From JABFRZ01 sp036376275 (GTDB lineage Bacteria; Planctomycetota; UBA1135; GCA-002686595), in NCBI GenBank assembly GCA_036376275.1, contig DASVAP010000076.1, forward strand, positions 1 through 15,748: a stretch of 15,748 nt of DNA. Direction: 5' to 3'. The position numbers were made by a program, and so were the translations under genes. The notes under the pieces were generated by a model. That model worked only from the letters and a program-made list of their open reading frames with translations, searched no databases and had not been told where the DNA came from. Shown one piece after another: positions 9,780 through 15,748 of the stretch (positions are counted from its first letter, which is position 1; every line of letters begins with the position of its first letter).

Positions 9780-9820
9780 AGGAGCCCGGCGCCGAGCCCC
9801 GGCGCCGGGCTCCTTGCTTT
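9780..9820 (+). terminator. Intrinsic terminator after the Sec-peroxiredoxin gene
   Basis: A 15-bp perfect GC-rich stem (9780-9794 with 9800-9814) with a 5-nt loop is followed by TGCTTT. It lies 20 bp past the stop codon and before the DUF502 gene, so it should end the peroxiredoxin transcript. The T-tract is short. Confidence 0.8.
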
Positions 9821-9849
9821 CGGCCGCCGCGCGGGGCGATCCTCGCGCC

Positions 9850-10443
9850 ATGAACCGCCCTCCGCTCCTGCGCGCGCGCCGCACGGCGCTGCGCTTCGTG
9901 GTCCAGTCCTTCCTGAACGGCCTGCTGGTCCTGGCGCCCGTGGGAGTCACGGCCTGGATCCTGGTGGCGCTGTTCCGCGCGATCGACGAGCTGCTGCCGC
10001 TGCCGGACACGGTGGCGCCCGGGATCGGCTTCGCGCTGGTGGTCGGGATCGTGATCGCGGTCGGGATCCTGACCTCCAACTTCCTCGCGGCCCAGGCGCT
10101 GGCGCTCTCGGACCGTGTCCTGGCGCGCGTGCCCTTCGTGAAGCTCGTCTACAGCTCGATCAGGGACCTGACCGAGGCCTTCGTGGGGCAGAAGAAGAAG
10201 TTCGACCGGCCCGTGCTGCTGCGCCTGGCGGACGAGCTCGAGGTGATCGGCTTCGTCACGCGTGATGACCTGGAGGAGCTGGGGCTCAGCGAGCGCATCG
10301 CGGTCTACGTGCCGCAGTCCTACAACTTCGCCGCCAACCTCGTGCTGGTCCCGCGCACGCGCGTGCGCCCGCTCGACAAGCCGGCCGGCGAGGTGATGGC
10401 CTTCGTCGTCTCCGGCGGGCTGACCTCGGCCGGAGCGGGCTAG
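9850..10443 (+). CDS. DUF502 family inner-membrane protein
   Basis: 197-residue protein with two membrane segments, about residues 16-43 (F-V-V-Q-S-F-L-N-G-L-L-V-L-A-P) and 56-81 (A-P-G-I-G-F-A-L-V-V-G-I-V). A hydrophilic C-terminal part follows, beginning R-V-P-F-V-K-L-V-Y-S-S-I-R-D-L. The pattern R-x-x-x-x-G-L-L-V-L-A-P-V-G-V-T-A-W at the first helix and the Y-S-S-I-R-D-x-x-E-A-F after the second match the DUF502 family, whose function is not established. The ATG at 9850 is chosen over a TTG at 9814 because the longer form would begin inside the terminator of the previous gene. It is probably transcribed on its own, and a repeat-bearing spacer follows. Confidence 0.88.
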   Translation: MNRPPLLRARRTALRFVVQSFLNGLLVLAPVGVTAWILVALFRAIDELLPLPDTVAPGIGFALVVGIVIAVGILTSNFLAAQALALSDRVLARVPFVKLVYSSIRDLTEAFVGQKKKFDRPVLLRLADELEVIGFVTRDDLEELGLSERIAVYVPQSYNFAANLVLVPRTRVRPLDKPAGEVMAFVVSGGLTSAGAG

Positions 10444-10469
10444 GCCTCCCCCTCTCTGCCCTCCTGCCT

Positions 10470-10524
10470 CTTCCCTCCGCGCCCTCCGCGTCCGCTTCCG
10501 CGTCTCCGCGTTCCTCTCCTCTTC
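10470..10524 (-). repeat. Purine-rich GCGGAG interspersed repeat, copy B (inverted relative to copy A)
   Basis: In the 158-bp spacer between the DUF502 and dipeptidase genes, the minus strand reads GAAGAGGAGAGGA, then ACGCGGAGACGCGGA, then GACGCGGAGGGCGCGGAGG. This closely follows the order of units in copy A at 1812-1861. The shared 13-base start and the shared GACGCGGAGGGCGCGGA make common origin likely. No gene is present here. Confidence 0.65.
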
Positions 10525-10601
10525 GCCCTGTCCGCGAGAAACGCAAGAGGAACGCGGCCCCACCTGGCCGGCGTCGCCCGCGCCGGATAAGAAGGCCCGC
10601 C

Positions 10602-11819
10602 ATGCGCCCTTTCCTCCCGCTGCTCTCCGCCCTCCTGTGCGCCTGCGCCGCGACCTCGCCCGAGGAGCGCGCGCACGCCCTCGCCCAGCGCTTCCTGATC
10701 GTGGACGGCCACGTCGACGTCCCCTACCGCCTGCACGCCCAGCAGCAGCGCGGCGAGCCCATCGACGACGTCGGCGCACGCACGGCCGGCGGCGACTTCG
10801 ACTTCCCGCGCGCGCAGGCCGGCGGGCTCGACGCGCCCTTCTTCTCGATCTACACGCCCGCGGAGCTCGAGGCCGAGGGCCGCTCGAAGGAGGTGGCCGA
10901 CGAGCTGCTCGGGATGTGCGCCGAGCTGATCGCGCGGCATCCGCAGCGCTTCGAGCTGGCGCGCACGGCGGCCGACGTGCGCCGCATCGCCGCGGCGGGC
11001 CGCATCGCGCTGCTCTACGGCATGGAGAACGGCAGCCCGCTCGAGGGCGAGCTCGCCAACCTGGACCACTTCTTCGACCTGGGCGTGCGCTACATCACGC
11101 TGACCCACGGTCAGGACAACCACCTCTGCGACTCCTCCTACGACACGCGCCGCACGCACCAGGGCCTGTCGGCCTTCGGGCGCGAGGTCGTGAAGCGCAT
11201 GAACGCGCTCGGGATGCTGATCGACGTCTCGCACCTCTCCGACGACGCCTTCTGGGACGTGCTGGAGCTCACGCGCGCGCCGGTGATCGCCTCGCACTCC
11301 TCTCTGCGCCACTTCACGCCCGGCTTCGAGCGCAACCTGAGCGACGAGATGGTGCGCGCCGTGGCCCGGAACGGCGGCGTGGTGATGGTCAACTTCGGCT
11401 CGAGCTTCCTGACGACGGCCGCCAACGGCTGGTTCGCGCGCTACCGCCAGGCGACCGAGGCCTTCGCCGCCGAGCACGGCGGCCCCGATTCGCCCGAGGC
11501 GCAGGCCCATGCCGAGCGCTGGCGCCAGGAGAACCCCTTCCCCTTCGCCAGCGTGGCCGACGTGGCCGATCACATCGACCGCGCGGTCCAGCTCGCCGGC
11601 GTGGAGCACGTCGGCCTCGGCTCGGACTTCGACGGCGTGGGCGACTCGCTCCCGACCGGCCTCAAGGACGTGTCGATGTACCCGAACCTGCTGGCGGAGC
11701 TCCTGCGCCGCGGCTACCGCGCGCGCGACATCGAGAAGATCTGCGGCGCCAACGTGTTACGCGTGATGGAGGCCTGCGAGCGCCTGGCGCGCGCCTCCGG
11801 ACCTCCGGCCGGAGTGTGA
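10602..11819 (+). CDS. Membrane-type dipeptidase, peptidase family M19 (probable lipoprotein)
   Basis: 405-residue zinc dipeptidase of the renal-dipeptidase-like M19 family, an amidohydrolase-fold enzyme that cleaves dipeptides. The expected metal ligands are all visible: H37-x-D39 in V-D-G-H-V-D-V-P, bridging Glu142 in Y-G-M-E-N-G, His211 in D-V-S-H-L-S-D, His232 in A-S-H-S-S and Asp342 in G-S-D-F-D-G. The N-terminus M-R-P-F-L-P-L-L-S-A-L-L-C-A-C resembles a lipoprotein signal with candidate lipid-bearing Cys13 or Cys15, so envelope location is inferred. The ATG has AAGAAGG about 6-8 bases upstream. The Ig-like secreted protein follows 39 bp downstream on the same strand, so a two-gene operon is possible. 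Length and motifs are complete. Confidence 0.95.
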   Translation: MRPFLPLLSALLCACAATSPEERAHALAQRFLIVDGHVDVPYRLHAQQQRGEPIDDVGARTAGGDFDFPRAQAGGLDAPFFSIYTPAELEAEGRSKEVADELLGMCAELIARHPQRFELARTAADVRRIAAAGRIALLYGMENGSPLEGELANLDHFFDLGVRYITLTHGQDNHLCDSSYDTRRTHQGLSAFGREVVKRMNALGMLIDVSHLSDDAFWDVLELTRAPVIASHSSLRHFTPGFERNLSDEMVRAVARNGGVVMVNFGSSFLTTAANGWFARYRQATEAFAAEHGGPDSPEAQAHAERWRQENPFPFASVADVADHIDRAVQLAGVEHVGLGSDFDGVGDSLPTGLKDVSMYPNLLAELLRRGYRARDIEKICGANVLRVMEACERLARASGPPAGV

Positions 11820-11858
11820 CCTCGAGCACCCCCCGCGCTAGGTCGCGCGGAGGTCCCG

Positions 11859-12830
11859 ATGTCCACCGCCCATGCCCTCTCCGTCCTGGGGGCGCTGCTC
11901 GCCCTCGTGCAGGCCCCGCGCCTCGTCCCGCCGCGCCCGTCGGCGTCGCCGCGCGGCCCGAGCTTCGAGATCGTGTCCTGCTCGCTCGGCTGCGTGCCCG
12001 GCACGAGCGGCCTCGTCTGCCGCCAGAGCGAGATCCACGTGAACGAGGAGCTGCGCTTCACCTTCAACTTGCCGCTGGATCCCGCCTCGATCAGCAACAA
12101 CTCCTTCCGCGTCCTGGACACGGCGGGGCGCACGCCGGCCGCCTCGCTCTCGCTCGCGCCAGGCGATCCGGCCACGCTCGTGTACCGACCTCAGCTGACC
12201 TTCGACTCCGCCGGGAACCCGATCTTCGGGCTCGTGGCCGGGCAGGTCTACCTGCTGCACATCCCGGGCACCGAACAGGGCCCCGGGCCCTACCTGACCT
12301 CCCTGGACGGGACGCCCAACCGCACCCGGCTCCTGTGCGCGCTGGTCGCCTCGCGCGGCGTCGCGGACGTCGTGCCGGGCCGCCCCTTCGCCAAGGTCTA
12401 CGTCCAGGCGGTGGTCGAGCGCGATGCCCAGGGGAACCCCGTGCGGATCGAGCGCGTGCCGGCGGCGGGCGCCACGGACGTCCTGCGCTCGAGCCCGATC
12501 GAGATCGTCTTCGGCGACCTGATGAACCCGGCCACGCTGGCCAACCCGGTCACCGGCACCTCCACCTTCGTGCGCGTGTTCTTCGACCCGGACGGCGACG
12601 TGACCCGCCCGGCGGACCAGGTGCCCGTCGCGGGCTCCTTCGCGCTCTCGCTCGACCAGAACCGCGCCTCCACGCACCTCTTGTTCTCGGCCAGCGGCGG
12701 CCTGCCGCCCTCCGGGACACAGCGCCGCCCCGGACGCGTCGTGCTCTTCCTCAGCCCGCAGATCCAGGACCTGGCCGGCCAGACCCTGAGCAACCCGGGG
12801 ACCACGAGCTTCACGACCGAGGCGCGCTGA
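11859..12830 (+). CDS. Secreted protein with two SbsA/Big-type Ig-like domains
   Basis: 323-residue protein with an N-terminal hydrophobic segment (A-L-S-V-L-G-A-L-L-A-L-V-Q-A) that looks like a signal peptide. Two segments resemble bacterial Ig-like (SbsA-type) domains: about 55-135, with E-E-L-R-F-T-F-N-L-P-L-D-P-A-S-I, and about 200-320, with S-S-P-I-E-I-V-F-G-D-L-M-N-P-A-T-L. Both carry the 'function as ... predominantly beta, x-F-x-x-x-M/L-x-P-x-(S/T)-(I/L)' pattern typical of these domains. A small cysteine cluster lies at C41, C45 and C54. The start is supported by GGAGGT at 11849-11854. No enzyme motif is seen, and a structural or surface role is inferred. It may be co-transcribed with the upstream dipeptidase. 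Confidence 0.8.
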   Translation: MSTAHALSVLGALLALVQAPRLVPPRPSASPRGPSFEIVSCSLGCVPGTSGLVCRQSEIHVNEELRFTFNLPLDPASISNNSFRVLDTAGRTPAASLSLAPGDPATLVYRPQLTFDSAGNPIFGLVAGQVYLLHIPGTEQGPGPYLTSLDGTPNRTRLLCALVASRGVADVVPGRPFAKVYVQAVVERDAQGNPVRIERVPAAGATDVLRSSPIEIVFGDLMNPATLANPVTGTSTFVRVFFDPDGDVTRPADQVPVAGSFALSLDQNRASTHLLFSASGGLPPSGTQRRPGRVVLFLSPQIQDLAGQTLSNPGTTSFTTEAR

Positions 12831-12846
12831 GGCGCGGCTTCCACGC

Positions 12847-12944
12847 GGATCGGCGAGCAGGATTCGGAAGGGCGCGCGAGGATCGCGCGCCTGGGCCGAT
12901 CCTGACCGGCTGGCAACCATGCCAAGGGCATGGTTGCCAGCCGG

Positions 12945-12948
<4 letters not shown>
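12847..12948. terminator. Structured convergent spacer with a 22-bp perfect hairpin
   Basis: The main element is a perfect inverted repeat, 12902-12923 with 12927-12948, 22-bp arms and a 3-nt AAG loop. To its left, GGATCGGC (12847-12854) pairs with GCCGATCC (12895-12902) around an inner hairpin GCGCGCGA/TCGCGCGC (12872-12890). It lies between convergent genes and probably terminates transcription from both sides, though no T-tract is present. The right arm contains the TGA stop of the leftward SDR. Confidence 0.65.
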
Positions 12949-13808
<860 letters not shown>

Positions 13809-14042
13809 GGCAGGGGTTTCCTTGCGGGACGCACCGTTGGATGCGCGGCCGAGGCCGGCGTTACGCTCGGAAGGCTCGGAAGGAGGAACGCGGGGGCGCG
13901 GGGGGGAAGAGGGCTTCTCGCTCCCCTGGCAGGCGCAGGCGGGCTTTCGATCCGCGCACCGGTTCTCCGGGCGGGCGTGCGCCCGCCCGGAGAACCGGTG
14001 CGGTCACGCTGACGGCGAAATCAGTAGGCGATCTTCGATCGC
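13809..14042. other. Intergenic spacer with degenerate GCGGAG-like tract
   Basis: No gene seen in this 234-bp spacer. At about 13874-13905 a purine-rich GGAGGAACGCGGGGGCGCGG tract loosely resembles copies A and B of the interspersed repeat. The large inverted repeat at 13955-14002 is listed separately. Confidence 0.4.
13955..14002. terminator. 23-bp perfect inverted repeat downstream of the anti-sigma gene
   Basis: Arms 13955-13977 and 13980-14002 are exactly complementary with a 2-nt spacer. The core is GGGCGGGCG-TG-CGCCCGCCC, with outer CGCACCGGTTCTCC. It lies 40 bp past the stop of the leftward anti-sigma gene, so a terminator for the sigma/anti-sigma operon is the simplest reading. No T-tract follows on the minus strand, so a different role (REP-like element or protein site) is possible. 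Confidence 0.6.
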
Positions 14043-14621
14043 CTAGCGGCGGCGGAAGCCGGCGGTCGAGACCGCGCCCGGCAGCCAGCTCGGGCTGCCC
14101 AGCTCCTGGCGGCGCGCCTGGAAGGGCACCAGCTCCTCGACCTCTTGCGGCGCGATGCGCTGCAGCGTGCCGCCGCGCGGAGTCCTGGGCGCGGCCACCT
14201 CGGGCACGTTCGGGAGGGCCTTCTCGGGCTCGGCGCGCTCGAGCCAGCCGGTGCCCTGGAGCACGGCGATCAGCGCGGCGGCGGCCGCGAGCGGCGCGAG
14301 CCAGCGCAGCCGGCCGCGGCTCCCGGAGCGGGCGAAGCGCTCGGCACCCGGCAGGGCCGAGGGCTGGATGCGCCCCTCGGCCACCAGCGCGGCGCGCACG
14401 CCGGGCCACAGCGACGGGCCCCCCGCGAGCTCGGCCGGGGGACGGATGGCGCGCACGAGGGCCTCGCGCGCGCGCTGGACGATCCGGGCCCGCTCGGAGC
14501 AGGCGCGGCAGGCCTCGAGGTGGGCGCGCACGCTGGCCAGCGACTCGCCGTCCAGGTCGCCGCCCACGAAGAGGGGCAGCTTCTCCTGGATCTCGCCACA
14601 GCTCGTTCGGTAGGTGCTCAT
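14043..14621 (-). CDS. Anti-sigma factor with zinc-finger (zf-HC2) domain and one membrane helix
   Basis: 192-residue membrane-anchored regulator. The N-terminal zinc-binding anti-sigma domain shows Cys8 and H34-x-x-x-C38-x-x-C41 within L-P-L-F-V-G-G-D-L-D and H-L-E-A-C-R-A-C. Such domains bind and hold ECF sigma factors inactive. A single hydrophobic helix lies at about 107-126 (W-L-A-P-L-A-A-A-A-A-L-I-A-V-L), with a C-terminal part that would face the periplasm and may sense a signal. The ATG at 14619-14621 (M-S-T-Y-R-T-S-C) is preferred. An in-frame ATG at 14640-14642 would start within the spacer hairpin. Neither has a clear Shine-Dalgarno. It is directly downstream of the ECF sigma gene (70-bp gap) and presumably controls it. 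Confidence 0.9.
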   Translation of the reverse strand: MSTYRTSCGEIQEKLPLFVGGDLDGESLASVRAHLEACRACSERARIVQRAREALVRAIRPPAELAGGPSLWPGVRAALVAEGRIQPSALPGAERFARSGSRGRLRWLAPLAAAAALIAVLQGTGWLERAEPEKALPNVPEVAAPRTPRGGTLQRIAPQEVEELVPFQARRQELGSPSWLPGAVSTAGFRRR

Positions 14622-14636
14622 CGCGGGGGCAGCCGC

Positions 14637-14671
14637 GGGCATGCCCGACGGTTCCGGTGTCGGGCATGCCC
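14637..14671. promoter_or_regulatory. Inverted repeat in the sigma/anti-sigma spacer
   Basis: Arms 14637-14649 and 14659-14671 (13 bp, perfect) enclose a 9-nt loop. Each arm holds the self-complementary GGGCATGCCC, so the site is also two identical palindromes 25 bp apart. In the transcript it forms a hairpin between the sigma stop and the anti-sigma start, which could tune the ratio of the two proteins. In DNA it could be a two-site operator. Confidence 0.55.
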
Positions 14672-14691
14672 TTGGGCGTCTTCGGTAAGGG

Positions 14692-15420
14692 CTACGGGTC
14701 CTCGGGTGGGGTGTTGGCGCCCTCGGGGCGCCGCGCGATTTCTTCGGGGTCGCCGGCGTGCATGCGCTCCCATTCCTCCAGGAACAGCTTGCGCCCGCGG
14801 TGCAGGCGCCAGCGCACGGTCACGTGGGTCGCGCCGACGATGCGCGCGATCTCGGTGCAGGGCAGGCCCTCGAGCTCGCGCAGGATCATGACCGAGCGGA
14901 AGTGGGGCGCCAGGCGGTCGATGCAGGCGCGCACGCGCTCGGCGGTCTCCATCTGCTCCATGGAGCGCGACGGGGGCGCCCCGTCGGGGTCCGCCAGGTC
15001 CAGGTCGGCCTCCTCCTCCTCCTCGGCCGAGGTGCTCATCGCCGGCCGGCGCTTCCTCAGGAGGTCGATCGCCAGGTTGGTGACGATGCGATAGAGCCAG
15101 GTCGTGAACTCGTGCTGGAAGTCGAAGCGCTCCAGGTTGCGGAAGACCCGCAGGAAGGCCTCCTGGGCCAGGTCGCGGGCGTCCTCGCGGCTGGCGATCA
15201 GGGCCAGGGCGACCCGCATGGCGCGCTCCTCGTGGCGCTTGACCAGCTCCTCGAAGGCGCGTTCCTCCCCCTGCTGGGCACGCCGGATCAGGTCGTGGTC
15301 GCTGGGCCCGGGGGCCACCGGGCCGACGCCCGGGTCCTGGAGGGGGGTCTCGCTCACGTTGGACGGGCCCGCGTCCCGCGGCCGGGGTTGGACCATCGGA
15401 ATGCGCAGGGGCCGAGCCAT
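14692..15420 (-). CDS. ECF-type RNA polymerase sigma factor
   Basis: 242-residue sigma-70 family regulator with only regions 2 and 4. Region 2 covers about 50-125, including S-R-E-D-A-R-D-L-A-Q-E-A-F-L-R-V-F (78-93) and F-T-T-W-L-Y-R-I-V-T-N-L-A-I-D-L-L-R (105-122). An acidic linker E-E-E-E-E-A-D-L-D-L follows. Region 4 at about 165-215 contains L-P-C-T-E-I-A-R-I-V-G-A-T-H-V-T-V-R-W-R-L-H-R-G-R-K. It directs RNA polymerase to a stress or envelope regulon that cannot be named here. A proline-rich N-terminal extension of about 40 residues precedes region 2. The ATG at 15420 or the one nine codons in (15396) could be the start, and neither has a good Shine-Dalgarno. It is followed by its probable zinc-finger anti-sigma factor. 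Confidence 0.93.
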   Translation of the reverse strand: MARPLRIPMVQPRPRDAGPSNVSETPLQDPGVGPVAPGPSDHDLIRRAQQGEERAFEELVKRHEERAMRVALALIASREDARDLAQEAFLRVFRNLERFDFQHEFTTWLYRIVTNLAIDLLRKRRPAMSTSAEEEEEADLDLADPDGAPPSRSMEQMETAERVRACIDRLAPHFRSVMILRELEGLPCTEIARIVGATHVTVRWRLHRGRKLFLEEWERMHAGDPEEIARRPEGANTPPEDP

Positions 15421-15748
15421 AGCCTAGGGCGGCGAGGCGGGCTACGGGGAGGGCCTGGGGGTGTTGGCCGCGGGATCCGGCAGAAAAAAGAGGGGGTTGG
15501 GGCTTTCGCGTGAGGGGCGGTGGCGCGGGAGGGAGAGGGCGGCTGGTCGGGGTGGATCGGGCGCGCAGGGTGGGACCTGGCGGTGGGGCGGGGCTGCGCG
15601 GCCGTTGGGGCTCCGACGATGTTGCGCGCCCGCCGGGGCCCCGCCGCTGCTCCGTGGCGCTACCGCCGGACCCGTGGCGCCGTGCAGTCGAGCTCTCGAG
15701 GCTCCACGCGGTCCGGAGTCGCGCGCTTCGCGCGCTCGCGGGGCGTCC
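15421..15748. other. No gene recognised upstream of the ECF sigma gene
   Basis: 328 bp of very GC-rich sequence without a credible coding frame on either strand. It should include the promoter and leader of the sigma gene, but no reliable promoter boxes were found. An A6 run lies at 15484-15489 and a small GCGCGC/GCGCGC hairpin with a TTC loop at 15721-15735. Confidence 0.4.

Overview
A GC-rich (very roughly 70% G+C) chromosomal segment of a Gram-negative-like bacterium carrying 13 credible protein genes. Lipoprotein and secretion signals, an ECF sigma/anti-sigma pair, a eukaryote-like (type 2) isoleucyl-tRNA synthetase and purine-rich 'GCGGAG' intergenic repeats would fit a Planctomycetota-like or other deep-branching lineage. 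That placement is an inference and weak. No tRNA, rRNA, CRISPR array or insertion sequence was recognised.

The main result is that two genes carry an in-frame TGA exactly where a catalytic cysteine belongs, so both are probably selenoproteins. The first (5908-6417) is a TlpA-like thioredoxin lipoprotein whose active site reads W-A-S-W-[TGA]-G-T-C. The second (9145-9759) is an AhpC-type peroxiredoxin whose peroxidatic site reads F-T-F-V-[TGA]-A-T-E. In both, a hairpin follows whose loop begins with G exactly 20 nt after the TGA, which is what a bacterial SECIS element looks like. TGA also ends at least eight other genes here, so the codon is recoded only in context. Simple ORF callers break both genes.

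Layout, left to right. 1-1767 (-): CPA2/Kef-type cation:proton antiporter, running off the left edge. 1768-1976: spacer with a purine-rich repeat. 1977-5123 (-): ileS. 5249-5911 (+): secreted thioredoxin-fold protein that has lost its active-site cysteine. 5908-6417 (+): Sec-TlpA, coupled to it by a GTGA overlap. 6426-8222 (-): fusion of a periplasmic-binding-like domain with a zinc metallopeptidase. 8268-9059 (-): atypical SDR. 9145-9759 (+): Sec-peroxiredoxin, followed by an intrinsic terminator. 9850-10443 (+): DUF502 membrane protein. 10444-10601: spacer with a second copy of the repeat, inverted. 10602-11819 (+): M19 dipeptidase. 11859-12830 (+): secreted Ig-like protein. 12831-12944: strongly structured convergent spacer. 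12945-13808 (-): glucose-1-dehydrogenase-like SDR. 13809-14042: spacer with a 23-bp perfect inverted repeat. 14043-14621 (-): zinc-finger anti-sigma factor. 14692-15420 (-): ECF sigma factor. 15421-15748: no gene seen.

A redox theme runs through 5.2-9.8 kb: a degenerate redoxin coupled to an extracytoplasmic Sec-thioredoxin, and a presumably cytoplasmic Sec-peroxidase. The selenocysteine machinery (selA, selB, selC, selD) is not in the window and must lie elsewhere if this reading is right.
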